Both the position numbers and the translations under genes were made by a program. From Salinihabitans flavidus (GTDB lineage: Bacteria; Pseudomonadota; Alphaproteobacteria; Rhodobacterales; Rhodobacteraceae), in assembly GCF_900110425.1 (NCBI RefSeq), contig NZ_FODS01000003.1, positions 62,001-126,000 on the forward strand: 64,000 bases of DNA, written 5' to 3'. Under the pieces are notes generated by a model. That model was not told where the DNA came from, made no database searches, and worked only from the letters and a program-made list of their open reading frames with translations. Below are positions 21,255-28,967 of this stretch, in pieces. The stretch's first letter is position 1. Each line of letters starts with the position of its first letter.

Positions 21255-21775
21255 CTCACGATCGTCCCCGTGCGGCGGATTTTGCGTTGCAGCTGCATGA
21301 TCCCGTAAAGCAGCGCCTCGGCGGTCGGCGGGCAGCCCGGCACATAGATATCGACCGGAATGACCCGGTCACACCCGCGCACCACACTGTAGCTGTAGTG
21401 ATAGTAACCGCCCCCGTTCGCGCAGGACCCCATCGAGATCACGTAACGCGGCTCGGGCATCTGGTCATAAACCTTGCGCAGTGCCGGCGCCATCTTGTTG
21501 GTCAGCGTTCCGGCCACGATCATCACATCCGATTGACGCGGGCTGGCGCGCGGCGCGACCCCGAACCTCTCTGCGTCGTAGCGCGGCATGGAAGTGTGCA
21601 TCATCTCGATTGCGCAGCAGGCCAAGCCGAAGGTCATCCAGTGAAGTGAGCCGGTGCGCGCCCAGTTGATCAGATCCTCGGTAGAGGTGATCAGGAAGCC
21701 CTTGTCCTGCAATTCGGAATTGAGCGATTGGGTCGCCGTTTCCGGATCGCGGCCCGCCGTGTTCGCTCCGGTCAT
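21251..21775 (-). CDS. nuoB: NADH-quinone oxidoreductase subunit B (cluster N2)
   Basis: This subunit holds the terminal [4Fe-4S] cluster N2 next to the quinone site. It has 174 aa from the ATG at 21775. The ligands are the tandem cysteines in [12 protein letters not shown], then MGSCANGGG and [11 protein letters not shown]. The frame is open 10 codons further (ATG at 21784, GTG or other codons beyond), but 21775 gives the TGATG junction with nuoA seen at other junctions of this operon, and the N-terminus MTGANTAG matches relatives. An ATG at 21784 is the main alternative. Confidence 0.95.
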   Translation of the reverse strand: MTGANTAGRDPETATQSLNSELQDKGFLITSTEDLINWARTGSLHWMTFGLACCAIEMMHTSMPRYDAERFGVAPRASPRQSDVMIVAGTLTNKMAPALRKVYDQMPEPRYVISMGSCANGGGYYHYSYSVVRGCDRVIPVDIYVPGCPPTAEALLYGIMQLQRKIRRTGTIVR

Positions 21776-22140
21776 CACTGCCATTCCAATGCCCCTTTCT
21801 TCCACTCATAGGCAAAGCCGATCGTCAGAACAGCCAGAAAGACCATCATCGACCAGAACCCCACCATGCTCACATCCTTGAACGCCACCGCCCAAGGGAA
21901 CAACATCGCAATCTCAAGGTCGAAAATCACGAACAGGATCGCCACCAGATAGTACCGGACATCGAATTTCATCCGTGCGTCGTCGAAGGCATTGAAGCCG
22001 CACTCGTAGGCGCTCACCTTCTCTGGATCGGGATTGCGAACGGCCAGAACAACAGCGGCCAGGATCAGAACGAGGCCAAGACCGATAGCAATGGCCAGAA
22101 AGACGAGAATGGGAAGGTATTCCCTCAGCATCTCTTCCAC
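21775..22140 (-). CDS. nuoA: NADH-quinone oxidoreductase subunit A
   Basis: This is the first gene of the complex I operon: 121 aa with three helices and the conserved loop [22 protein letters not shown] place the start at the GTG at 22140 ([14 protein letters not shown]) because AGGAG lies 7-8 nt before it. The longer frame would begin with a GTG at 22161, inside the leader hairpin and without a binding site. The C-terminal [12 protein letters not shown] is typical. Confidence 0.94.
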   Translation of the reverse strand: MEEMLREYLPILVFLAIAIGLGLVLILAAVVLAVRNPDPEKVSAYECGFNAFDDARMKFDVRYYLVAILFVIFDLEIAMLFPWAVAFKDVSMVGFWSMMVFLAVLTIGFAYEWKKGALEWQ

Positions 22141-22156
22141 GGGGTGGCTCCTTTCA

Positions 22157-22176
22157 TGCACGGGGATGCCCGTGCA
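22157..22176 (-). promoter_or_regulatory. Leader hairpin just upstream of nuoA
   Basis: A perfect 8-bp inverted repeat (TGCACGGG / CCCGTGCA) with a 4-nt loop ends a few bases before the AGGAG ribosome binding site of nuoA. In the nuo transcript it would fold right at the translation start and could influence initiation or mRNA stability. No riboswitch family is recognised. Confidence 0.45.
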
Positions 22177-22203
22177 GTCAGATGGCTGCAGCGATTGAGG
22201 GAC

Positions 22204-22232
22204 GGTTTACTCCTGCCCCCCGGCAGGGTCAA
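22204..22232 (-). promoter_or_regulatory. Candidate sigma-70-type promoter for the nuo operon
   Basis: On the minus strand, TTGACC (22232-22227) is separated by 17 nt from TAAACC (22209-22204), a fair match for a primary-sigma promoter. The spacer contains a CTGCC/GGCAG inverted repeat. A second TTGACC at 22328-22323 with a weaker -10 lies farther upstream. Either would drive nuoA and the genes behind it. Confidence 0.35.
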
Positions 22233-22463
22233 CCAAGCCTGAACATATTCAGCTTCGTGCAATCGTGCATCTTTTCACCTCTCTCAGTCTCTTGGTCCAA
22301 AAGTTGGAGCCATGCGGCATTTGGTCAACCCGTTCCCCGTGCCGATTCGGCGAATTTGTCGCCCAATCATGCGCCATCCCGAGAAAACATCACCAGCCGC
22401 CAAAACCAGTGCAAAAACGCAGGGAATATCAGCAATCGTGTTGGTTTGAGAGGAACTTTCCTG
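22233..22463. other. Intergenic region upstream of the nuo operon
   Basis: This is the rest of the 320-base gap between nuoA and the DUF2332 gene. It is less G+C-rich than the coding DNA around it. Apart from a second TTGACC hexamer (22323-22328, minus strand) I see no gene, RNA or clear terminator. Short frames here lack ribosome binding sites. Confidence 0.5.
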
Positions 22464-23546
22464 TTAGCTCTCGAGGAGAGGAAAGAAGGATCTCTCCGCA
22501 GCCTCCGGAAACCATTCGATCCAGTCCACATGAAAGTGCGCGCGGCCGAGCCGGGCTTGCCGTGGAGCGCCTCCGCTCCAAAGCGTCGCCGTAAGGCCGG
22601 CACCAGGCTCGCTGCCATCGGCCTCCATCGAAAGGTGCAAGAGCGGTGCTTCTGCCGACGCGGCCATGCCGGCGTCTTGGAGAGTCTCGGCGATGGCTTT
22701 GCGGGTCGCATCGGGGAAGTATTGCGCCGCGATAGTCGTGTAGACGACATGAAGAGCACCGAGCCTGGGCTTGCTGAGGCGGCGGGCAAGCCAAGGCGCC
22801 GCATCCCCAGCATCCGGCCGCACTGACGCGACGGCTATGGCAGCGCGGGTCCGGGCCAGACGATCAGGCTGGTCGGGCCATATATAGGCGAGCAGTCGAA
22901 GCCTGTCCGATGGGTTGGCGGGGTCGAGGGGGGCGAGATCCACGCCGCTGCGGTCCTTTACCGTGATTGGATGTGGATCGGGGCGCTTGTGTCCGCGCCA
23001 TTCAGGTGTAAGCACAATGGCAGGGTCTGCGGGACCGTAATCAGACCCATTCACCGCCACGCAATAGCGATCCAATGCCAAGTTCAGACCGGCGCTCGCC
23101 CCCATTTCAGACAGCACCACGGGTCGGACACCAATCTCGCCCAGGGCCCACCACAGGCCAGCAATCACCGCTGCAGCCCGGCGCACCTCATTGGTTTGCG
23201 GTGCCCGGTCGAGCCAGGTGAGAATCCGGGCTTCACGCGCCTGCAGTGCATCCTCGACCGCCGCCCAGAGTTTGTAATCGGACGCCGAATGAGGCGGATA
23301 GACAGCGGCAAGGCCGGGCGCGCTGCCATCAAGGACCAAGGCGTGGAGCGCACCGGCAAGTCGGAGCGGAACCGATTGTCCGGAAGGACCAACGTCACCT
23401 TGCCAAGCCAGACACCGCGCGCCGACAGTCGTGTTCTCGCCAAGCCTTTCGCCGATGAGTGGCATCAGCCGCCCCATGAAAGCAGACCCAAGGCTCGCGC
23501 ATGCACGTCCTTGCTGCACGAACGCAACGCGGACACCCTCGCTCAT
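22464..23546 (-). CDS. DUF2332 family protein
   Basis: The protein of 360 aa is recognised as DUF2332. Visible conserved parts are LYPPHSASDYKLWAAVEDAL-like VYPPHSASD, TNEVRRAAAVIAGL, LSEMGASAGLNLALDRY and VVYTTIAAQYFPD. The family resembles a methyltransferase-like Rossmann layout around E-M-G-A-S-A-G-L-N, but activity has not been established to my knowledge. It stands alone between the nuo promoter region and a gene-poor patch. Its third-position G+C looks lower than in the neighbouring operons, so recent acquisition is possible. Confidence 0.85.
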   Translation of the reverse strand: MSEGVRVAFVQQGRACASLGSAFMGRLMPLIGERLGENTTVGARCLAWQGDVGPSGQSVPLRLAGALHALVLDGSAPGLAAVYPPHSASDYKLWAAVEDALQAREARILTWLDRAPQTNEVRRAAAVIAGLWWALGEIGVRPVVLSEMGASAGLNLALDRYCVAVNGSDYGPADPAIVLTPEWRGHKRPDPHPITVKDRSGVDLAPLDPANPSDRLRLLAYIWPDQPDRLARTRAAIAVASVRPDAGDAAPWLARRLSKPRLGALHVVYTTIAAQYFPDATRKAIAETLQDAGMAASAEAPLLHLSMEADGSEPGAGLTATLWSGGAPRQARLGRAHFHVDWIEWFPEAAERSFFPLLES

Positions 23547-23926
23547 CAGCCACTATCCCCCGTATGTCGCAAACGCTCAGTGATACTGTAGAGGATAGGA
23601 CCAGTTGGCAATGGGCCCCGGCGAAGGGCCGCCCTGCGATATGATGGCGCGAAATACCGGCAACGGTTCTGCGCTCCGACGAGCGACCATCCAGCGTGTG
23701 TGCCCCTCCAGAGACTTGCGGACCGGACCACGCCACCGCTTGCGGACGTCGCCCTTCCATTGTGCGTAGAGGCTGTTCACGGTGTTCAGGTGTTAGGTCT
23801 TCGGCGTGGGACTGCTGCGGCGGGACAGAAGAAGCAATACTGGCTTCCGACGACAGAACGAAGTCCGACCAACACCGATTGCTGACATTCCCCAAACGCA
23901 CAATAAAGGGTTGTCCGTCGGAAGAC
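23547..23926. other. Gene-poor patch, possible remnant DNA
   Basis: This stretch of 380 bases between the DUF2332 gene and the hydratase gene holds only short overlapping frames. The best is a 67-aa minus-strand frame (23577-23780, MNSLYAQWKGDVRKRWRG...) without a recognisable domain or binding site. Base composition is more even than in the operons on either side. It could be decayed foreign DNA; I cannot tie it to any insertion sequence. Confidence 0.35.
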
Positions 23927-24709
23927 TCACGCTATCCAAGGCGCCTTGCGCTTGTCAAAGAACGCCGCGATCCCCGCGCGCGCCTCCTCGCTCTCCCAAC
24001 AGGCGACAAGCTGTGAGATCGTGTGGTCGATCACCGCATCGTCAATCACCGGGCCAAGCCGCCGGGTCAGCGCCTTGGCCCGCGCCACGGCCCCCGGAGC
24101 GCAGGACAGATAGGGCACGATCTCCGCCTCCACCGCCGCATCCAGATCACCGGCGGGCACCGCCCGCGCCAGAAGGCCGAGCGTTACCGCCTCCTGCGCG
24201 CCGAAAAGCCGCGCCGACATGAACACCCGCCGCGCCATCGCCTCCCCCATGCGCGACAGCACATAGGGCGCGATCGTCGCCGGGATAAGTCCCAGCTTCG
24301 TCTCGGTCAGCCCCATCTTCAGATGATCGGCGCCGATCGTCACGTCACAGACACTCGCCATACCCACACCGCCACCGAAGGCATTGCCCTGCACCCGCCC
24401 GACAAGCGGTTTGGGCATCAGGTTCAGAGCGTGCAGCGCTTCGGCCAGCTTGCGCGCCTCGGTGAAGCGGGTCGCGGAATCGGCGGCCATCTGCGCCTGC
24501 ATCCACCCCAGATCGCCGCCCGCGCAGAATGTCTTGCCCGCCCCGGTGAGCACCACGACCCGCACCGCGTCATCCGCCCCCAGCGCCTCTGCCGCCTGCC
24601 GCAATTCCACGATCATCCGCCCGGACATGGCGTTGTGTTTTTCCGGCCGGTCGAGCGTCAGCGTCGCCACCCCCCGCGCATCGCGTGTTATATCCAGCGT
24701 TTCATACAT
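23927..24709 (-). CDS. Enoyl-CoA hydratase/isomerase, probable methylglutaconyl-CoA hydratase
   Basis: The protein is a crotonase-fold enzyme of 260 aa. The oxyanion-hole segments are TFCAGGDLGWMQ and GNAFGGGVGMASVCDV, and the acid-base region is ETKLGLIPATIAPYV. As the last gene of an operon with isovaleryl-CoA dehydrogenase, methylcrotonyl-CoA carboxylase and HMG-CoA lyase, it most likely hydrates 3-methylglutaconyl-CoA to HMG-CoA (LiuC role). The start is set at the ATG at 24709 (MYETLDITRD) after GGGGA; the frame extends 7 codons upstream. Confidence 0.88.
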   Translation of the reverse strand: MYETLDITRDARGVATLTLDRPEKHNAMSGRMIVELRQAAEALGADDAVRVVVLTGAGKTFCAGGDLGWMQAQMAADSATRFTEARKLAEALHALNLMPKPLVGRVQGNAFGGGVGMASVCDVTIGADHLKMGLTETKLGLIPATIAPYVLSRMGEAMARRVFMSARLFGAQEAVTLGLLARAVPAGDLDAAVEAEIVPYLSCAPGAVARAKALTRRLGPVIDDAVIDHTISQLVACWESEEARAGIAAFFDKRKAPWIA

Positions 24710-24739
24710 TTCCGCGTCCCCGCTAACCAAGATTTCACC

Positions 24740-25594
24740 TCACGCGGCGCGCATCGCCCGCGCCATCTCCGCTGCCCGCATCAGCACGGCCCGGTCCAGC
24801 CCGGTCTCATAGCCCAGAGCCGACAGCCGGTCATGCACCGCCTCGGTGGCCACATTGCCCGCCGCGCCGGGCGCATAGGGGCATCCCCCCAGACCGCCCG
24901 CGGCGGCATCAAACACCCGCAGCCCCAGCGCCAGTGACGCCTCGATATTGTCCAGCGCCCGGTGCGCCGTGTCATGGAAGTGTCCAGCCAGCCGAGCCGC
25001 CGGCACCTCCTGCACCACCGCCTCCAGCATCGCGGTTACGCTCTCGGGGCGAGCCTGTCCGATGGTGTCGCCAAGGCTGATCTCATAGCAGCCCATGTCG
25101 CGCAACGCCGCCGCCACCCGCGCGACCGCTTCGGGCGGCGTCGGCCCGTCATAGGGGCAGTCGGTCACGCAGGAAATATAGCCCCGCACCGGCACCCCAG
25201 CCGCCTGCGCCGCCTCCGCGACAGGGACGAACCGCTCAAGGCTTTCGGCAATCGTGGCGTTGATATTGGCCTTCGAGAACCCTTCCGAGGCCGACCCGAA
25301 AATCGCGACCTCGTCGGCCCGCGCCGCCAGCGCCGCCTCGAAGCCGCGCATGTTGGGGGTCAGCGCCGCATAGGACACCCCCGGCGCCCGCGCGATCCCC
25401 GCCAGAACCTGCGCCGAATCGGCCATCTGCGGCACCCATTTCGGGCTCACGAAACTGGCCACCTCGATGCGGCGAAATCCCGCCCTGCTCAGACAATCGA
25501 CCAACGCGATCTTCTCGGCGGTGGGGATCTGCCGGGCCTCGTTCTGCAACCCGTCGCGCGGACCGACCTCGAAAATCTCGACCGTTTCAGGCAT
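24740..25594 (-). CDS. Hydroxymethylglutaryl-CoA lyase
   Basis: This enzyme splits HMG-CoA to acetoacetate and acetyl-CoA, the end of leucine degradation. It is a TIM-barrel HMGL-like protein of 284 aa. It has EVGPRDGLQNE at the N-terminus, the GYISCVTDCPYDGP catalytic-loop region, HFHDTAHRALDNIEASL for metal binding, and GGLGGCPYAPGAAGNVATE with the family's active-site cysteine. The frame extends far upstream into the GST gene; the ATG at 25594 (MPETVEIFEVG) is chosen on homology and overlaps the GST stop by 8 nt. Confidence 0.93.
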   Translation of the reverse strand: MPETVEIFEVGPRDGLQNEARQIPTAEKIALVDCLSRAGFRRIEVASFVSPKWVPQMADSAQVLAGIARAPGVSYAALTPNMRGFEAALAARADEVAIFGSASEGFSKANINATIAESLERFVPVAEAAQAAGVPVRGYISCVTDCPYDGPTPPEAVARVAAALRDMGCYEISLGDTIGQARPESVTAMLEAVVQEVPAARLAGHFHDTAHRALDNIEASLALGLRVFDAAAGGLGGCPYAPGAAGNVATEAVHDRLSALGYETGLDRAVLMRAAEMARAMRAA

Positions 25595-26252
25595 CGGGCA
25601 CCTCATAGAAGTCCTGTGCATAGATCCGGCGCGCGTCCGCCTCCGGCTGCGCCGCCTGAAACGCGGGCCGCGCGCACAGCCGCTCCAGATACTCCGCCAC
25701 CCCCGGCAATTCATCCAGCCGCACAAACCGCCGCGCCAGATCGACACCATAGCCCACGGCGCAATCCACCCCGGAAAACCCGGTTTCCATCAGATACTCG
25801 CGCCCATCGACAAGCAGCAACTCGATCCGCTCCAGCACCTTGGACAGCCGCCGCGCCTCAAGGCTCATCTGCGTGGAGGACCGCATCCACGGCTCATAAA
25901 GCACCACATGCGCCTGCGTCAGGTTCGCGCAATGCTGCCCGATGGTCTCGGCATAATGCAGCCAGTCGAGCCATTCCATCCGCTCCGGATCGCCCGGCGG
26001 CCGTCCCAATCCGGCCTCTGGGAAGAGCTCGCACAGATACTCGATCATCGCGCCGCTTTCGCACATCACCGCGCCGTCGATCTCGAGCGCAGGCACCCGC
26101 CCCGCCGGGTTGAGCATCAGGTACTCCGCCGTGCGCAGCGACTTGTCGAAAAAATCATAGCTCACAAGCTCGAAATCAACCTCAAGCTCTTCCAGCAGCC
26201 ACAGCACCCGCACAGAGCGCGACTCGTCCACATGATGCAGCCTGATCTCCAT
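25587..26252 (-). CDS. Glutathione S-transferase family protein (second of tandem pair)
   Basis: The protein of 221 aa has an N-terminal thioredoxin-like GST domain (LHHVDESRSVRVLWLLEELEVDFELV, NPAGRVPALEIDG, ESGAMIEYL) and an all-helical C-terminal domain. It is clearly a paralogue of the adjacent gene upstream, sharing AGRVPALEIDG, ESGA and PGDPER. The start lies immediately after the other GST stop. Co-transcription with leucine-catabolism genes suggests a role in handling electrophilic acyl intermediates, but the substrate is unknown. Confidence 0.88.
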   Translation of the reverse strand: MEIRLHHVDESRSVRVLWLLEELEVDFELVSYDFFDKSLRTAEYLMLNPAGRVPALEIDGAVMCESGAMIEYLCELFPEAGLGRPPGDPERMEWLDWLHYAETIGQHCANLTQAHVVLYEPWMRSSTQMSLEARRLSKVLERIELLLVDGREYLMETGFSGVDCAVGYGVDLARRFVRLDELPGVAEYLERLCARPAFQAAQPEADARRIYAQDFYEVPDA

Positions 26253-26915
26253 TCACGCCTCCTCCGGCACCGGGTAGAACGGCTTACTGTAGAATTGCTG
26301 CACCCCGTCCTTCTCACGCGCCCGCACATAGGCGGGCCGCGCCTCGATCCGCGCGATATGGGCGCGCAGCGCCCCGAAGCGGGCGAAATCCACGAAATAC
26401 GGGGCGGAAAAGAGGTTGAATCCCATCATCGTGTCGGCGGCCGAAAACCCCGACGGCAACAGCCAGTCGCGCTTTTTCATCACCGCCTCCATCGGCTTGA
26501 GCGTGGAGGCCAGCCGCGCCGCTTCAAGCCGCAGAACCGCCGGCGACGCCGGGCTCGGATCGCCCATGAACAGATGCTGCATGTTGAGAGAGGCCAGAAT
26601 GCTCGCCTGCGTTTCGGCAAATCCCAGCCATTCCAGGAACGGCACCCGCTCTGGATCGCCCGGCAGACGCCCCAGCCCATGCTCGGGCCGCGTTTCGCAG
26701 AGATATTCCACGATGGCCCCGCTTTCATGAATGGTGATTCCGTCGATCTCGAGTGCGGGCACACGCCCAGCCGGGGAAATCGAGCGGTATTCCTCGGCTC
26801 GCAACGATCCGTCGGTCAGCCCATAGTGCCGGATCTCCGCCTCGAGGCCCATCTCTTCCAGAAGCCAGAGGATACGGAACGACCGGGAAAAGGCGACGTG
26901 ATGCAACCGGATCAT
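26253..26915 (-). CDS. Glutathione S-transferase family protein (first of tandem pair)
   Basis: The protein of 220 aa has the GST fold: FSRSFRILWLLEEMGLEAEI, SPAGRVPALEIDGITIHESGAIVEYL, and a helical C-terminal half. It overlaps the MCC alpha stop by 4 nt (ATGA) and abuts its paralogue with no gap. The pair probably arose by tandem duplication and then diverged, since the C-terminal halves differ strongly. Function inside the leucine pathway is inferred only from the operon. Confidence 0.88.
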   Translation of the reverse strand: MIRLHHVAFSRSFRILWLLEEMGLEAEIRHYGLTDGSLRAEEYRSISPAGRVPALEIDGITIHESGAIVEYLCETRPEHGLGRLPGDPERVPFLEWLGFAETQASILASLNMQHLFMGDPSPASPAVLRLEAARLASTLKPMEAVMKKRDWLLPSGFSAADTMMGFNLFSAPYFVDFARFGALRAHIARIEARPAYVRAREKDGVQQFYSKPFYPVPEEA

Positions 26916-28864
26916 GCCGCCGCCTCCGCGTCGTCGTCCTCAAGCCGGATGAGCGCCGCGCCCGCCTCCACCTGCGTGCCCGCACCCGCCAGCACCTCGG
27001 CCACCACGCCATCACGCGCGGCCAGCAGTGAATGTTCCATCTTCATCGCCTCCAGAATCGCAAGCCTGTCACCCTTTGCCACCGTCTGCCCGGCCTCGGC
27101 AAAGACAGCCTTCACCATGCCCGGCATCGGGGCGATGACGATATGGCCCGCATCCGCCGCATGGGCATCGCGCGCCAGCGGGTCGATCACCTCGAACCCG
27201 ATCCCGTGATGGGCGAACACCGTCACATGCAACCCGTGCCGCACCACCGGCGCGCCGCGCTCCCCATCCAGAAGCCAGCCCGCGCCGCGGCGAAGCGCCT
27301 CGACGGTGATCCCGTCCACCTCCACCAGATGATCGCCCGGACCGCGCGAGCGCACCACCGCCGTGAATTCCTCTCCATCGTGTCGAAGGTGGGCAGAGCG
27401 CCCCAACGCCTCCCAGAGGGTGAAGCCCGTCATCGGGTCGGTCTCACCCTCCAGCCCGAGCGCGGCCAGCGCGGCCAGCGCCTTGACCTGCGCGCCGGGA
27501 ACGGGCTCTTTCACCAACTCGTAGAGATCGCGCGCGATCAACCCGGTATCCACCTCCCCCCGTACAAACCCCGCATGCGCGCAGAGCGCACCGAGGAACG
27601 CGAGGTTCGTCACCGTCCCGGCCACCTGCGTGCGATCCAGTGCCGCGCGCATCCGCGCCAGCGCCACCGCCCGCGTCGGCCCGTGAGTGATGATCTTGGC
27701 AATCATCGGATCGTAGAACGGGCTGATCGTGTCGCCCGCCCGCACGCCGGTATCGGCCCGCGCGCTGCCCGGAAACACCAGATGCGACAGCGTGCCGGTG
27801 GCCGGCAGGAATCCCTTGGGCACATCCTCGGCATAAAGCCGCACCTCGAAGGCGTGACCATTGATTGACAGGTCCTCCTGCCGCGCCGGAAGCGTCTCTC
27901 CCGAGGCGACGCGAAGCTGCCATTCCACCAGATCGACGCCGGTGATCGCCTCGGTCACGGGGTGTTCGACCTGAAGGCGCGTGTTCATTTCCATGAACCA
28001 AAACCCGTCGGGCCGAAGCCCGCCCGCGCTGTCCACGATGAACTCCACCGTGCCCGCGCCCTTGTATCCGATGGCTTCGGCGGCGCGCACCGCCGCCGCC
28101 CCCATCGCGGCGCGCATCTCGTCTGTCATGCCGGGGGCCGGAGCTTCCTCGATCACCTTTTGGTGGCGCCGCTGCAGCGAACAGTCCCGCTCGAACAGAT
28201 GCACGGCGCGGGTGCCGTCGCCGAACACCTGCACCTCGATATGGCGCGGTCTCTGGATGTACTTCTCGATCAGGACATCGGCGTTGCCAAAGGCGCCCCG
28301 CGCCTCGCTCTGCGCGCTTTCCAGCGCGTCCAGGAAGTCCTCCGCACGCTCGACCAAACGCATCCCCTTGCCGCCGCCGCCCGCCACGGCCTTGATCAGC
28401 ACCGGGTAGCCGATACCGTCCGCAACGCCCCACAGATGTTCGGGGTCCTGGTTGCGGCCGTGATAGCCGGGTACCACGGGCACGCCCGCCTCTTCCATCA
28501 GCGCCTTGGCGGCATCCTTCAGCCCCATCTTGCGGATCGCCTCGGCCGAGGGGCCGATGAAGGTCAGACCGGCCTTTTCCACCGCCTCGACGAAATCGGG
28601 GTTCTCGCTCAAAAAGCCATAGCCGGGATGGATCGCCTGCGCGCCCGTCTCACGCGCCGCCGCGATGATCACATCGCCCTTCAGATAGCTGTCCGCCGGG
28701 GCTGCGCCGCCGATATGCACCGCCTCGTCGGCCATCGCCACATGGCGCGCGCCCGCGTCCGCCTCCGAATAGACAGCCACCGTGCGCACCCCGAGCGCGC
28801 GCGCGGTCTCAATCACCCGGCAGGCAATCTCGCCCCGGTTGGCAATCAGGATCTTGTCAAACAT
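26912..28864 (-). CDS. Methylcrotonyl-CoA carboxylase, biotin-containing alpha subunit
   Basis: This subunit carboxylates its own biotin with bicarbonate and ATP for transfer to 3-methylcrotonyl-CoA. It has 650 aa. The biotin carboxylase domain starts FDKILIANRGEIACRVI. The ATP-grasp has AVAGGGGKGMRLV and ERDCSLQRRHQKVIEEAPAP (E-R-D-C-S-L-Q-R-R-H-Q-K-V). At the C-terminus the biotinyl domain has EAMKMEH with the biotin lysine at 608. The start is the ATG at 28864 after GGGGAGAAACGGAA. A gap of 100 nt, filled by a 51-bp repeat element, separates it from the beta gene. Propionyl-CoA carboxylase is a less likely alternative given the neighbours. Confidence 0.94.
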   Translation of the reverse strand: MFDKILIANRGEIACRVIETARALGVRTVAVYSEADAGARHVAMADEAVHIGGAAPADSYLKGDVIIAAARETGAQAIHPGYGFLSENPDFVEAVEKAGLTFIGPSAEAIRKMGLKDAAKALMEEAGVPVVPGYHGRNQDPEHLWGVADGIGYPVLIKAVAGGGGKGMRLVERAEDFLDALESAQSEARGAFGNADVLIEKYIQRPRHIEVQVFGDGTRAVHLFERDCSLQRRHQKVIEEAPAPGMTDEMRAAMGAAAVRAAEAIGYKGAGTVEFIVDSAGGLRPDGFWFMEMNTRLQVEHPVTEAITGVDLVEWQLRVASGETLPARQEDLSINGHAFEVRLYAEDVPKGFLPATGTLSHLVFPGSARADTGVRAGDTISPFYDPMIAKIITHGPTRAVALARMRAALDRTQVAGTVTNLAFLGALCAHAGFVRGEVDTGLIARDLYELVKEPVPGAQVKALAALAALGLEGETDPMTGFTLWEALGRSAHLRHDGEEFTAVVRSRGPGDHLVEVDGITVEALRRGAGWLLDGERGAPVVRHGLHVTVFAHHGIGFEVIDPLARDAHAADAGHIVIAPMPGMVKAVFAEAGQTVAKGDRLAILEAMKMEHSLLAARDGVVAEVLAGAGTQVEAGAALIRLEDDDAEAAA

Positions 28865-28916
28865 TTCCGTTTCTCCCCGTATCGGCGGCAAGATCGAAGG
28901 CTCTGGGCTCCGCGCC

Positions 28917-28967
28917 ACCGACGCAATACCGACAAAATACCGACGTTATACCGACGTTGCATTTTCA
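28917..28967 (+). repeat. 51-bp element, copy A: four 11-bp ACCGAC units plus TTTTC block
   Basis: ACCGAC begins at 28917, 28928, 28939 and 28950, an exact 11-bp period, with AT before units 2 to 4. GCATTTTCA follows at 28959-28967, and its last three bases are the MCC beta stop codon. The element fills the gap between the MCC beta stop and the MCC alpha start (53 nt from that ATG). It matches copy C at 41 of 51 positions and copy B at 40 of 51 by my count. Confidence 0.85.

Noticed and set aside
25467-27209. 580-codon plus-strand frame opposite the GST genes
   Set aside because: It is low-complexity, Arg/His/Pro-rich and antisense to two clear GST genes.
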